The position numbers and the translations under genes are program-made. Of a stretch of DNA of 27,813 bases, positions 1 to 8,120 are shown in pieces. This stretch comes from a candidate division KSB1 bacterium (lineage in GTDB: Bacteria > Zhuqueibacterota > JdFR-76 > DREG01). Positions within the stretch are counted from its first letter, which is position 1. Each line of letters opens with the position of its first letter. The notes under the pieces are model-generated. The model was not told where the DNA came from, ran no database searches, and saw nothing but the letters and a program-made list of their open reading frames with translations. The stretch covers positions 1 through 27,813 of the forward strand of contig JADFJB010000055.1 in assembly GCA_022566355.1 (NCBI GenBank), given 5' to 3'.

Positions 1-78
1 TTACTGGTATTGGCAATTTGATACGTTATTTTCAACAAATGTGCCATGGCTAGGGGCTGGGGACTAGAGGCTAGAGGT

Positions 79-141
79 TGACGAATGACGAATGACGAAT
101 GACGAATGACGAATGACGAATGACGAATGACGAATGACGAA
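79..141. repeat. 7-bp tandem repeat, nine perfect copies of TGACGAA
   Basis: Nine uninterrupted copies of TGACGAA can be read directly, followed by a short A run. The unit length of 7 makes it shift frame if translated, and the reading frames across it are low-complexity. It lies in gene-free DNA between a GGCTAGGGGCTGGGGACTAG-type stretch (about 48-78) and an A-rich stretch (141-210). It is probably a slippage-prone intergenic repeat; no function is visible. Confidence 0.95.
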
Positions 142-216
142 AAAAATAACAAATAATAAAATACAAATCACAAATAAATCTCAAATTCAAAAAATCAAAA
201 TTTCCAAACAGAATCC

Positions 217-287
217 GGTAGGACAGACATTCCTGTCTGTCCACACCCAAAGTTCCTACATAGACAGACAAGAATGTCTGTCCTACC
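217..287. repeat. 25-bp inverted repeat (GGTAGGACAGACATTC family)
   Basis: The left arm 217-241 and the right arm 263-287 are reverse complements with one mismatch in 25 bp, separated by a 21-nt loop. The arms begin GGTAGGACAGACATTC. If translated, the arms give VGQTFLSV and DRQECLS peptides, which are well known as spurious proteins from intergenic repeats in uncultured bacteria, so I do not call a gene. The structure suits a small non-autonomous palindromic element or a strong RNA hairpin. Confidence 0.9.
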
Positions 288-289
288 AA

Positions 290-985
290 TTACGTGTCAT
301 CACAATCCACCGGTAATTTCCTCATATAAGGTAGGAGATTGCCACGTCGTCTTTCGACTTCGTCTCAAGCACTCCTCGCAATGACACGGTTATTGATGTT
401 TATTTATTCTTTCTGCTTTGTGCCTTTGTCACTTTGTCACTTCTTGTTTCTCATTCGTCCCTGCAGGACTTCATATTATTTTTCTTTATTCTGTACCCAG
501 GAATAAATCCTGGACTATTTACGCATCGCCAATTCTCGCTTTCTTCGATTTCTTTTTTTCTTTTTTTCCTTTTACCTTTTACCTTTTACCTTGTCACTCT
601 GTGTCTTTGTGCCTTTGCTACTTCTCCGTTGCCATTTCCCGGCCAAACTTTTTCCTTGACTCTTAACAAGAAACCCTTACTTTGGGTATTCAATATTTTA
701 TCATATCATCCTATCAAAAAAAAGGATAAGAACAATAGACGTATTTTGTCCAGGGTGGATTGTGGTTTTCGGTTTTGTTCGGTAAAACCTGGTTGAAGGC
801 AATCGGTAAAACCGAAGTCATCTTCTTAGTGACTTAGAGTCTTTGTGGCAAAAATTCATGAATAGTGCAGGTTAATGATCTTATATCTAGATTGAAACAA
901 AGTTTTATTATTCAGACTTCATGTAACTTTTGTTTTTTTGCGATCTTGGCGCCTTCGCGGTGAAAATTTATGAATATCCAGGATA
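290..985. other. Gene-free region of degenerate dispersed repeats
   Basis: No convincing gene is seen. Short open frames here are translations of T-rich low-complexity DNA. Recognisable pieces are a GAGATTGCCACGTCG...CTCCTCGCAATGACA stretch (about 339-385), a type of intergenic repeat seen in many uncultured bacteria; three TTTTACC units (570-590); and two diverged copies of a 'GTCTTTGTGGCAAAAATTCATGAATA' type element ending near 865 and 982. The second copy ends just before the RNase H start codon, so that gene's leader is derived from repeat DNA. Confidence 0.7.
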
Positions 986-1624
986 ATGGCTACAACCAAA
1001 AAGAAATATTATGTCGTTTGGAATGGCAGGAAGACCGGTATATTTGCAACCTGGGCCGACTGCCAAAAACAAATTGACGGATTTCCCGGGGCAAAGTATA
1101 AAAGCTTTATCTCCAGACAATTAGCTGAAGATGCCTTTAGAGGAGATAGCAGGGAATATATTGGTAAGAAGATTTTTGAAAGCGAGTTATCTGATTTCGA
1201 ACGGAATTTGCTTGGAAAACCGATTACGGATAGCGTTTCCGTTGACGCCGCATGGAACAGCTCAAATGGCTTAATGGAATATCAAGGTGTTGAAACCGGG
1301 ACTGGTAAATTACTCTTCAAACAAGGACCCTTCCAAGATGCAACAAATAATATCGGTGAGTTCTTGGCCATCGTTCATGCAGCAGTATTTCTAAGAAAGA
1401 TTAATAGCACCATCCCCATTTACACGGACAGTAAAACCGCCCTCAGCTGGATCAAGAAAAAAAAAGCAAATACTCAATTGGCCGGGACGAAAAATAATGA
1501 GAACTTATTTGAAGTCATTGCAAGAGCGGAAAAATGGTTAAACGATAATACGATAGAGAACCAGATCTTGAAATGGGAAACCAAAGCCTGGGGAGAAATT
1601 ATAGCAGATTTTGGCAGGAAATAA
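986..1624 (+). CDS. rnhA: Ribonuclease H with N-terminal viroplasmin-like domain
   Basis: Predicted ribonuclease HI that cleaves the RNA strand of RNA-DNA hybrids (replication primers, R-loops) in the cytoplasm. Residues 7-51 form the viroplasmin/RNase H1 N-terminal hybrid-binding domain (KYYVVWNGRKTGIF, then W23 and FPGAKYKSF). The RNase H fold follows from about residue 82. Candidate catalytic carboxylates are D87 (SVDAAW), E125 (NNIGEF), D148 (YTDSKTA) and D208 near the C-terminus. The length of 212 aa is normal for this two-domain bacterial type, which is common in Bacteroidota and Firmicutes. No strong ribosome-binding site precedes the ATG, and an upstream ATG at 970 is out of frame. 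The gene stands alone, with repeat DNA on both sides. Symbol is by family. Confidence 0.9.
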   Translation: MATTKKKYYVVWNGRKTGIFATWADCQKQIDGFPGAKYKSFISRQLAEDAFRGDSREYIGKKIFESELSDFERNLLGKPITDSVSVDAAWNSSNGLMEYQGVETGTGKLLFKQGPFQDATNNIGEFLAIVHAAVFLRKINSTIPIYTDSKTALSWIKKKKANTQLAGTKNNENLFEVIARAEKWLNDNTIENQILKWETKAWGEIIADFGRK

Positions 1625-1658
1625 ATAAGCATCAGGATAATTTCAAAAAAGGAACTAA

Positions 1659-1739
1659 AGACCTGGCAGGTTTTTTACGCCAATAGAAAAAAATTTCTTT
1701 AAAAATAAAGTTTGTGTAACCTGCAAGGTCTAATCGCAT
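1659..1739. repeat. Dispersed palindromic repeat, copy 1 (GACCTGGCAGGTTT family)
   Basis: Begins AGACCTGGCAGGTTTTT and ends TAACCTGCAAGGTCTAATCGCA, so the ends are inverted repeats of each other around an AT-rich centre. A second copy in the same orientation, with a closely matching right end, is at 8044-8120. This copy carries an A in place of C in the right arm (CTGCAAGG against CTGCCAGG). Two copies in one window indicate a mobile or amplified intergenic element. Confidence 0.9.
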
Positions 1740-1813
1740 ATTTATTTGATATTTGGGATTTGTTTATTGGAATTTAGCTAAAGACCTAGTTCAACCAAAA
1801 GGGAAAAAATGAG

Positions 1814-2794
1814 ATGAAAACTAAATATTTCCACATTGGTTTATTCATTTGGATGGCAATGGCCACTTTATCTTGTTCAAACAAAAAAGACAATAACGCT
1901 TCATCCGTTCAACAAATTCAAAACCGGGGTGAAGGCAAAAATAACTGGTGGGATTCTTTACCACGACCGGCATGGAGTCAATTTGAGAAAATCGATCAAG
2001 ACCAGGATTGGTTTGAAGTCTACCTGGTTCAACCGGGAATTTATGCCATTTATGAACCCGGGCAATTTGATGAGGTGATATCCTACCTGATCACAGGCTC
2101 GGAAAAAGCATTACTTTTTGATACGGGATTGGGAATTGGCGACATTAAAAAAGTCGTGGAGAAATTAACCGATCTTGAAATTTTTGTTTTAAATTCACAC
2201 AGCCATTATGATCACATCGGCGGCAACCACCAATTCGACAATATTTATGCAATGGCCACCGAATATAGCCGGGCTAACGCTTTGGGAGCCACCCATGATG
2301 AGGTTAAGACATTTGTCTCTCAAGGGTGGATCTGGAAACCTACACCGGATTCCTTTTCTGTTGACCAATATCGAATTAAGCCATTCAAGATCACAAAGGA
2401 AACAAATAGTGGTGAAAAAATTGATTTAGGTGACCGGGTTTTGGAAATCATTTTCACTCCCGGGCATGCACCCGATGCCATCTGCTTGATCGATCGTGAG
2501 AATCGACTTCTCTTCACTGGCGACACGTTTTACCCGGCGCCCTTGTACACTCATCTGGAAGGTTCAGATTTCGCGACTTATGCGGAATCTGCAAAAAACC
2601 TTGCCTCGATTAAAAAGCAGGTTGACAAATTGTTACCCGGTCATAATGAGCCGCTTCTTGATAGTCATTATCTCATCCAAATGGCAGCAGCCTTTTCTAC
2701 GATTCTGAAAGGCAAAGGTACATTTGTGAAATCAGATGGAAATCGTGAGTATCAATTCGACGGTTTTTCAATTATCGTCAAAGGGGAGAAGTGA
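1814..2794 (+). CDS. Metallo-beta-lactamase-fold hydrolase, predicted lipoprotein
   Basis: An exported member of the MBL-fold hydrolase superfamily; substrate unknown. Residues 1-21 are a lipoprotein signal with a lipobox at ATLSC (C21), placing it on the cell envelope. The zinc-binding motifs are complete: HSHYDH at residues 129-134, H218 in TPGHAPD, D237 in FTGDTFY, and H277 in LLPGHNEP. This set points to a dinuclear metal site and hydrolase activity, but the pattern is shared by lactonase, glyoxalase II-like and beta-lactamase-like proteins. The start at 1814 is the in-frame ATG; an ATG at 1809 terminates at once. It is followed by 211 nt without a gene before the cytochrome gene. Confidence 0.88.
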   Translation: MKTKYFHIGLFIWMAMATLSCSNKKDNNASSVQQIQNRGEGKNNWWDSLPRPAWSQFEKIDQDQDWFEVYLVQPGIYAIYEPGQFDEVISYLITGSEKALLFDTGLGIGDIKKVVEKLTDLEIFVLNSHSHYDHIGGNHQFDNIYAMATEYSRANALGATHDEVKTFVSQGWIWKPTPDSFSVDQYRIKPFKITKETNSGEKIDLGDRVLEIIFTPGHAPDAICLIDRENRLLFTGDTFYPAPLYTHLEGSDFATYAESAKNLASIKKQVDKLLPGHNEPLLDSHYLIQMAAAFSTILKGKGTFVKSDGNREYQFDGFSIIVKGEK

Positions 2795-2872
2795 CAAGTC
2801 GATCAGAAAACATTTTTTAATAAAGAGAATACAATGGATTATTGGAATGAATTGTTTATCGTAGGATGAGCG

Positions 2873-2944
2873 GCAGAATTGAAAGTTATTTTAGTTATTT
2901 CATCCTTAAAGGAATTTTGAAAGATGATAATTATGCAATTCTGC
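2873..2944. repeat. Short inverted repeat between hydrolase and cytochrome genes
   Basis: GCAGAATT at 2873-2880 is matched by AATTCTGC at 2937-2944, followed by ATAAATATGCGATCCCTAC, which resembles the edge of intergenic palindromic elements in Bacteroidota-like genomes. No gene is seen between 2795 and 3005. Support is modest because the perfect arms are only 8 bp. Confidence 0.4.
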
Positions 2945-3005
2945 TATAAATATGCGATCCCTACTTGATCAAAATAAACGCGATTAAATCAACGGAGGTT
3001 AGGAA

Positions 3006-3977
3006 ATGAAAAAAATACTTTATGTACTTGGCGGTTTAATCCTGTTGATGTTAGTAGTAGCCCTTGGTGCATTGCTTTACTTGCAAATTGCTTTTCCAAA
3101 TGTAAGCCCGGCGAAGGATATAACCATCGAAGCAACAGAAGACAGACTGGCGCGAGGAGAATACCTTGTAAAGCATGTTTCCTTGTGTTTAGATTGCCAC
3201 TCTTCAAAAAATCCAGACTATTATGCCAGTCCAATCATTGCCGGTACAGAAGGCATGGGCGGCGATTTATTTCCAGGCATTCCCGGCCAACTTTATACAC
3301 CGAATATTACTCCGGCTGCGCTAAAAGATTGGACCGATGGCGAGATTGCTCGCGCCATAACTAGCGGTGTGGATAAAGATAACCAACCGCTTGCCCCAAT
3401 GATGCCTTTTATGGAGTATCGTTATTTGGCTGAGGAAGATATTTATTCGATGGTTGCATACCTGCGCTCGCTACCGGCAATCGAAAATGAAGTTCCTGAA
3501 TCTTCCATCGATTTCCCTGTCAATCTTATTTTTCGTACTATCCCAACAGACCCCGATCCGCAGCCGCTTCCCGACCCTTCCGACAGCCTGGCTACAGGAA
3601 AATACCTAACCCGCATTGGCGGGTGTATGTTTTGCCATACCCCTTCACACCAGGGAACTCCAATCGAAGGGAAAGAACTATCCGGCGGCTTTGAGTTTAG
3701 TGATCCGAAAACAGGAACCCTGCGTTCGGCAAATCTTACACCGGATATGGAAACCGGAATTGGCAGTTGGAGTAAGGAAGTATTTGTCAATCGCTTCAAA
3801 GCTTTCGCCGATTCAGCTGCAAGCCATCTACCCGTTTCAAATGTAGGTTTTCAAACCGTAATGCCGTGGACCTTGCAAGCCGGGATGACCGAAGAAGATC
3901 TTGGCGCTATCTATGCCTACTTACAGTCATTAGATCCGATTCAAAATAAAGTGGAGAAATTTACACCGCCGCAGTAA
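3006..3977 (+). CDS. Membrane-anchored diheme cytochrome c
   Basis: A c-type cytochrome with two heme-binding motifs, CLDCH (C61, C64, H65) and CMFCH (C207, C210, H211), so two cytochrome c domains in about 323 aa. Residues 3-30 form a single hydrophobic helix (KKILYVLGGLILLMLVVALG) that probably anchors the protein with its hemes outside the cytoplasmic membrane. Candidate distal methionine ligands lie in APMMPFMEY (residues 130-138) and VMPW (about 284-287). The arrangement resembles the cytochrome subunit of membrane alcohol/aldehyde dehydrogenases and other diheme electron carriers. No dehydrogenase partner is adjacent, so its redox partner is unknown. A good ribosome-binding site (GGAGG, then TTAGGAA) precedes the ATG. 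Confidence 0.9.
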   Translation: MKKILYVLGGLILLMLVVALGALLYLQIAFPNVSPAKDITIEATEDRLARGEYLVKHVSLCLDCHSSKNPDYYASPIIAGTEGMGGDLFPGIPGQLYTPNITPAALKDWTDGEIARAITSGVDKDNQPLAPMMPFMEYRYLAEEDIYSMVAYLRSLPAIENEVPESSIDFPVNLIFRTIPTDPDPQPLPDPSDSLATGKYLTRIGGCMFCHTPSHQGTPIEGKELSGGFEFSDPKTGTLRSANLTPDMETGIGSWSKEVFVNRFKAFADSAASHLPVSNVGFQTVMPWTLQAGMTEEDLGAIYAYLQSLDPIQNKVEKFTPPQ

Positions 3978-4391
3978 AAAAGATTGTAACACAATATTCA
4001 TGTTGTGGCACCCGTGATGGAGTTGTATTCCTTCTCATAAATCTAAATGCAACCTTAATACAACTTACTGTCGAGGAGTTCAACTCCTGGATGAACGGAT
4101 TCAAAATGAGATAACAAGGTAAGCCAAATCCACACACCAACCGGCTAACCGTTATAATCCGTGTTTTTTAGGGATTCCTATCATATAATTAACAAAAAAA
4201 TCGGTACTTATCAAACGTGGTACATATTCCCGGAATATTTTTGCAAATTAATTTGAATTCAAAGTTCCAAATTTTCACAAGCTCTCCACATCAAATGCAA
4301 AGAAACTTTCAGCCTGGATTGCACGCTGATTGCCTGATATGACCTTCTAGACGTACCTTTATTCTAATTTCTTTATTATTAGGAGGACTTA
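3978..4391. other. 414-nt gene-free leader upstream of the RNA helicase
   Basis: No open frame or gene remnant that I can recognise. A perfect 7-bp hairpin AGGAGTT/AACTCCT lies at 4074-4088 inside a TCGAGGAGTTCAACTCCTGG stretch. DEAD-box helicase genes of the CsdA type often have long regulatory leaders, and the long spacing here would allow one, but no specific cold-shock element was identified. Confidence 0.45.
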
Positions 4392-6134
4392 ATGTCCGAT
4401 GAACTTTCTGAACAACCTGGCTTTCACGAATTAGATCTGATCAAACCAGTGCTGAAGGCATTGAATGACGTCGGTTATGAGACGCCCTCCCCTATTCAAT
4501 CCCTTACAATTCCACTCATGTTAGCAGGTAAAGATATACTGGGGCAAGCCCAAACAGGCACCGGCAAGACTGCCGCATTTGCTTTGCCATTGCTGTCGCG
4601 TATCGATCTTAAAAAACACAAACCACAAGTGTTGGTACTGACGCCTACGCGGGAATTGGCCATCCAGGTTGCGGAAGCATTCCAGCGTTATGCAAAGCAC
4701 ATAAAGGGCTTTCATGTTTTACCCATTTATGGCGGACAAGCTTACAGCGAACAGTTGCGCAGGCTAAAACGCGGTGTCCATGTCGTGGTAGGCACACCTG
4801 GCCGGGTGATGGACCATATCAATCGCAAGACCCTTGTATTGGATGAACTTACCTGCCTGGTGTTGGATGAAGCGGATGAAATGCTGCGTATGGGTTTCAT
4901 CGATGATGTGGAGTGGATATTGAAACATACGCCTCCAGGCCGCCAGATAGCCCTGTTTTCGGCCACACTGCCCCATGCCATCCGCCAAATTGCCAAGAAA
5001 TACCTGCAAAACCCTGAAGAGGTTACTATAAAAGTACACATCATCACTGCGGAAAATATTCGCCAGCGCTACTGGATGGTTAGTGGTGTCCATAAACTCG
5101 ATGCATTGACCCGGATTCTTGAGGCCGAGGCTTTCGATGGTATGATCATCTTTGTACGAACCAAAATCGCGACGATTGATCTGGCCGGAAAACTGCAAGC
5201 CCGGGGATATGAGCCGGCGCCGCTCAATAGTGACATTACGCAAAAAATCCGGGAACGTACCATCGAACGATTGAAGGGTGGCAAACTCGATATTCTTGTT
5301 GCTACCGATGTAGCTGCGCGTGGCCTGGATGTTGAGCGCGTCAGTCATGTGATCAATTACGATATTCCTTATGATACAGAATCTTATATTCATCGCATTG
5401 GCCGTACCGGTCGTTTCGGTCGAGAAGGTGAGGCGATCCTTTTCGTTGCTCCACGGGAAAGAAAAATGCTATATGCGATTGAAAAAGCCACCAACCAGAA
5501 GATCGAAATGATGGAGCTGCCCTCGACAGAAGTGATCAACGACAAACGCATTGCCCGTTTCAAGCAAAGTATTACAGATACACTTGCTGCTGAGGAGTTG
5601 GATTTTTATCACCAGTTATTGGATCAATACCGCCAGGAGCACAATGTACCTGCCCTGGATATTGCCGCCGCTTTGGCCAAAATGGTGCAGGGAGACGAGC
5701 CTTTATTATTAACCCACAAGCCTGAAAAATCCTGGGCGCCTTATGAGGATAAGCCCAGGAAAGAAAAAACGGCTGTATTGCGAAGCAAAAAACCATCCAA
5801 CCCGGAAAGCGGAATGCAACGATATCGTATTGAAGTCGGTCTCAAACATGGTGTAAAACCGGGTAATATTGTCGGGGCCATTGCCAACGAAGCCGGGCTA
5901 GACAGCGAGTTTATTGGGCGTATCGATATTTTTGACGATTTTAGCACTGTGGATCTGCCTGAAGACATGCCGCGCAACATCCTTCATGCGTTGAAAAATA
6001 TTTGGGTATCTAACCAGCAGCTAAACATTTCGGAATTTAAAGGAGCCGAAAAACCACACGGTGGTAAAAAGAAGGATGGATTTAAACCCAAACCCCGGCA
6101 TAAGAAAGCAAGAAGCGGACGGTGGAAGAAATGA
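4392..6134 (+). CDS. deaD: DEAD-box ATP-dependent RNA helicase, DeaD/CsdA type
   Basis: Cytoplasmic ATP-dependent RNA helicase for ribosome assembly and RNA remodelling, often cold-induced in relatives. All core motifs are present: Q motif with GYETPSPIQ (28-36), Walker A AQTGTGKT (53-60), PTRELA (85-90), GTPGR (134-138), DEAD (159-162), SAT (190-192), ATDVAARGLD (304-313) and HRIGRTGR (334-341). A DbpA-type RNA-binding RRM-like domain spans about residues 476-549 (MQRYRIEVGLKHGVKPGNIV), followed by a Lys/Arg/Gly-rich tail typical of CsdA-like helicases. The length of 580 aa fits. A strong site, AGGAGG, lies 5-6 nt before the ATG. The downstream gene is convergent. Confidence 0.95.
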   Translation: MSDELSEQPGFHELDLIKPVLKALNDVGYETPSPIQSLTIPLMLAGKDILGQAQTGTGKTAAFALPLLSRIDLKKHKPQVLVLTPTRELAIQVAEAFQRYAKHIKGFHVLPIYGGQAYSEQLRRLKRGVHVVVGTPGRVMDHINRKTLVLDELTCLVLDEADEMLRMGFIDDVEWILKHTPPGRQIALFSATLPHAIRQIAKKYLQNPEEVTIKVHIITAENIRQRYWMVSGVHKLDALTRILEAEAFDGMIIFVRTKIATIDLAGKLQARGYEPAPLNSDITQKIRERTIERLKGGKLDILVATDVAARGLDVERVSHVINYDIPYDTESYIHRIGRTGRFGREGEAILFVAPRERKMLYAIEKATNQKIEMMELPSTEVINDKRIARFKQSITDTLAAEELDFYHQLLDQYRQEHNVPALDIAAALAKMVQGDEPLLLTHKPEKSWAPYEDKPRKEKTAVLRSKKPSNPESGMQRYRIEVGLKHGVKPGNIVGAIANEAGLDSEFIGRIDIFDDFSTVDLPEDMPRNILHALKNIWVSNQQLNISEFKGAEKPHGGKKKDGFKPKPRHKKARSGRWKK

Positions 6135-6135
6135 G

Positions 6136-6154
6136 TTCTGGTGCAAAACCAGTA
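6136..6154. terminator. Possible weak bidirectional hairpin between convergent genes
   Basis: CTGGT (6138-6142) pairs with ACCAG (6148-6152) around GCAAA, with T-rich sequence shortly after. It lies in the 48-nt gap between the helicase stop and the YaiI-family stop on the other strand. The stem is only 5 bp, so this is a tentative call. Confidence 0.25.
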
Positions 6155-6182
6155 TAGTTTTCTAATCTATAATTGATAAAAT

Positions 6183-6638
6183 TTATAATTTTTGTATATG
6201 CTTGGTTAAGAATTGATGCAATTGATTTGCAAAAGCTTCGCGATCACTGGGTTTAAATGGTGAAGGTCCCTTTGTATCAATACCGCTGCCCCTTAATTCG
6301 TCCATAAAATTACGCATCGTAAGCGCCTCGCCGATGTTGTTTTTGTCATAGAATTTTCCTCTCGGGTTTAAGGCAAAAGAGCCTTTTTCAATAATTGCTG
6401 CAGCGAGTGGAACATCCTCGGTGATCACCAGATCTTCGGGTTGAACGCGTTCAATGATCTGATCATCTGCAACATCAAATCCTTCGGGAACAAGTATCGT
6501 GCTTATATATGGTGATTTTGGAATTCGAAGCGGCTGATTAGCAACGAAGACTAGCAAGACACCAACCCTCACTGCTGCCCTAAAAAGAATTTCCTTAATC
6601 ACTTTCGGGCATGCATCAGCGTCAACCCATATTTGCAT
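6183..6638 (-). CDS. YaiI/YqxD family protein (DUF188, UPF0178)
   Basis: A conserved cytoplasmic protein of the YaiI/YqxD family, which adopts a PIN-like nuclease-type fold; its cellular role is not established. The family's opening motif [15 protein letters not shown] is at residues 4-18, and the acidic conserved stretch [18 protein letters not shown] and the [12 protein letters not shown] motif follow. The length of 151 aa is normal. The start lies 1 nt after the stop of the upstream GIY-YIG gene, with AAGGGCATAGT before the ATG, so the two are very probably co-transcribed and translationally linked. The gene is convergent with the helicase. Confidence 0.92.
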   Translation of the reverse strand: MQIWVDADACPKVIKEILFRAAVRVGVLLVFVANQPLRIPKSPYISTILVPEGFDVADDQIIERVQPEDLVITEDVPLAAAIIEKGSFALNPRGKFYDKNNIGEALTMRNFMDELRGSGIDTKGPSPFKPSDREAFANQLHQFLTKHIQKL

Positions 6639-6639
6639 A

Positions 6640-6927
6640 CTATGCCCTTATTTTAATAAAATCGTCCAAACTTATATTTCCTTTTACCAGGTTTTCTTTA
6701 TTTTTTTTTGTACTATTTTTTACCAGCCTTTCAATGCTGAACGCTTTTTCTTTCGCACCAACACACTCTTGGAAAACCAGTGTTAACGGCGCTTTCCCTT
6801 TAAGGTATTTGGCACATTTATCTCCCTGTTCCTGATGTTCCTTAAGCCTTCTATCCACATCCAGGGTTACACCTGTGTAAAGTGAGCCGCCATTGCATTC
6901 TATGATATATAAATGCCAATCATCCAT
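6640..6927 (-). CDS. GIY-YIG nuclease family protein (YhbQ/UPF0213-like)
   Basis: A small single-domain GIY-YIG superfamily protein of 95 aa. The motif pair appears as LYIIEC (residues 6-11) and LYTGVT (17-22), followed by R28 in RRLKEH and the conserved [11 protein letters not shown] stretch, with E54 as the candidate metal-binding residue. Family members are structure-specific or putative DNA endonucleases; the function of this stand-alone group is poorly defined. It is the first gene of a two-gene minus-strand operon with the YaiI-family gene, 1 nt apart. No clear promoter was identified upstream. Confidence 0.88.
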   Translation of the reverse strand: MDDWHLYIIECNGGSLYTGVTLDVDRRLKEHQEQGDKCAKYLKGKAPLTLVFQECVGAKEKAFSIERLVKNSTKKNKENLVKGNISLDDFIKIRA

Positions 6928-7072
6928 AAAACCAGCTTATAAATAAATATGAAATATCCAGACTGTCCTAGAAATCATTTTGTCACGCCTGTATGCTTTT
7001 AAGTAGGAGTCCATTTTATGCTTAGTGGTCTGTTTCATAAATCCTGTGACATATTTTTAAACGGAGCTATAG
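6928..7072. other. Intergenic DNA with a diverged GATTCCYGCTTAAAAGCAT-type element
   Basis: Read on the minus strand, about 6975-7018 contains GGACTCCTACTTAAAAGCAT then ACAGGCGTGACAAAATG, a diverged relative of the 'ATTCCCGCTAAAAGCAT...GGGAATGACA' sequence inside the element at 7663-7820. No gene is seen. Confidence 0.45.
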
Positions 7073-7179
7073 AGCTGTAGTAATTTGTTTATCTCAATTA
7101 CCCCTCCTAACCTCCCCTTATCAAGGTTATCAAGGGGAGGAATTTCCCCTCCTTGTTAAGGAGTGGGTAGAGGAGGTTA
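7073..7179. repeat. Dispersed palindromic repeat, copy 1 (CCTCCTAACCTCCCC family)
   Basis: GCTGTAGTAATTTGTTTATC leads into CAATTACCCCTCCTAACCTCCCC and a G-rich mirror half ending GAGGAGGTT. The reverse complement of 19972-20069 matches it over its whole length with a few substitutions, so the two copies are inverted relative to each other 13 kb apart. This copy has an internal 9-bp direct duplication (TTATCAAGG at 7118-7126 and 7127-7135) that the other lacks. This is a known style of intergenic element in many bacteria, derived from an imperfect palindrome. Confidence 0.92.
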
Positions 7180-7291
7180 ATTCAAATTTGGTAAATGTGT
7201 AAAAATACATGATGCTTTTCAAGGAAAAAACCTGGGAATATAAACGATGCCATCGCTCTAGGCGACAGCAATCGCTATATTTAGTACTTAT

Positions 7292-7530
7292 TCATGACTG
7301 CTTCAAAAAGGCTATCACTTTTTGGTTTACCATCTGCGCCTGAGTAATTGTCAGGTCATGACCGGCATTGGATATAATTTCCGTTTTTACATACGGCGCC
7401 AAATCATGCAGGCACTGCACAGCTTCCCGAGCAGGATAGATTTTCTCGTTTTCACCAACCAAAAAGAGCGCTGGGATTTTAATACTTCGCAGTTCTTTTT
7501 AATGTTACTCCTTTGTCCTGCGAATACGTC
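7292..7530 (-). pseudogene. Decayed alpha/beta hydrolase, C-terminal fragment
   Basis: On the minus strand an uninterrupted stretch from about 7503 down to the TGA at 7292-7294 encodes about 70 residues: KELRSIKIPALFLVGENEKI, then YPAREAVQCLHDLAPYV, then ISNAGHDLTITQAQMVNQKV. This is the last third of an alpha/beta hydrolase: a beta strand plus acid-residue loop (LVGENE) and the catalytic histidine loop (NAGHD). Upstream, TAA stops interrupt the frame, although a TYSQDKE peptide just before them resembles the usual lead-in to this segment. The nucleophile half is absent. It is a relic, not a gene. Confidence 0.8.
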
Positions 7531-7662
7531 AGTTAAATATAACTACTCGGGACACCAGGAAATTGAAGTATAAAAGGAAGGGATAACAAAATTTATTATT
7601 TTAGTGCTAATATTCATCGAACCTACAATGCAGAATTCTAATTTATCCCACCCTCTAAATAG

Positions 7663-7820
7663 TGTTTGACCGAAAACTCAACATCTAGTGTCATTCCGGT
7701 AATCTTCCCTGCTAAAAACATGCAGGGACAAGCTTGAGCCGGAATCTAATCATTCCAAGCATGTAGATTCCCGCTAAAAGCATTGCGGGAATGACAGAAT
7801 GGGTGCTTTTCGTTCAGACA
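7663..7820. mobile_element. Probable MITE with TG...CA ends and possible 8-bp target duplication
   Basis: The element starts TGTTTGACCGAAAAC and ends CTTTTCGTTCAGACA, which are imperfect inverted repeats (about 12 of 15). It is flanked by the direct repeat CTAAATAG at 7655-7662 and 7821-7828, which would be an 8-bp target-site duplication. Inside are further palindromic parts related to the common GTCATTCCGG...CGGGAATGAC intergenic sequence (about 7690-7797). At 158 bp there is no coding capacity. Caution: CTAAATAG is itself near-palindromic, so it may be part of longer inverted ends instead of a duplication. Confidence 0.65.
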
Positions 7821-7828
7821 CTAAATAG

Positions 7829-8043
7829 GAAGATTTAACTAAACCGGGAACGGATCTTCGTCTGGGGATTGATGCCAATCCGATGTTTTGTGCAGAATTG
7901 TAAGGGAATATTTTCATAAGCACCTATACTTGATAGATCTTTTATTTTATGAAATTATCCGGGATCCAATTGGATAATATTTTGGAATTGACAAATTTAT
8001 CATACTATTTATCAACATCAATTTACTGCAGTCGATAGTATTC
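7829..8043. other. Intergenic DNA, possible short gene tail
   Basis: Immediately after the MITE, plus-strand codons to a TAA at about 7892-7894 read KPGTDLRLGIDANPMFCAEL, which looks protein-like but is too short to identify and follows a TAG. The rest to 8043 is AT-rich with no gene seen. Confidence 0.25.
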
Positions 8044-8120
8044 AGACCTGGCAGGTTTTTATTCCAGAAAATAAAATTCCTAAAAATTGGAGTTTGTGAA
8101 ACCTGCCAGGTCTAATCGCA
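8044..8120. repeat. Dispersed palindromic repeat, copy 2 (GACCTGGCAGGTTT family)
   Basis: Begins AGACCTGGCAGGTTTTT and ends AAACCTGCCAGGTCTAATCGCA. The ends form an inverted repeat (GACCTGGCAGGTTT against AAACCTGCCAGGTC). Same orientation and nearly the same length as copy 1 at 1659-1739, with a diverged AT-rich centre. Confidence 0.9.

Noticed and set aside
79-141. CRISPR array
   Set aside because: Unit is only 7 bp with no spacers; a simple tandem repeat.
134-316. 60-codon plus-strand frame with VGQTFLSV and DRQECLS
   Set aside because: It is the translation of an inverted-repeat element and low-complexity DNA; such peptides are known spurious products.
418-796. Two overlapping T-rich plus-strand frames
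   Set aside because: Phe/Ser/Leu-rich translations of pyrimidine-rich repeats, without a ribosome-binding site or motif.
4764-5393. Long minus-strand frame (209 codons) inside the helicase gene
   Set aside because: Lies wholly within a complete DEAD-box helicase on the other strand; no motif of its own.
7989-8020. TTGACA-like promoter box
   Set aside because: No matching -10 hexamer at a normal distance and no gene close downstream.
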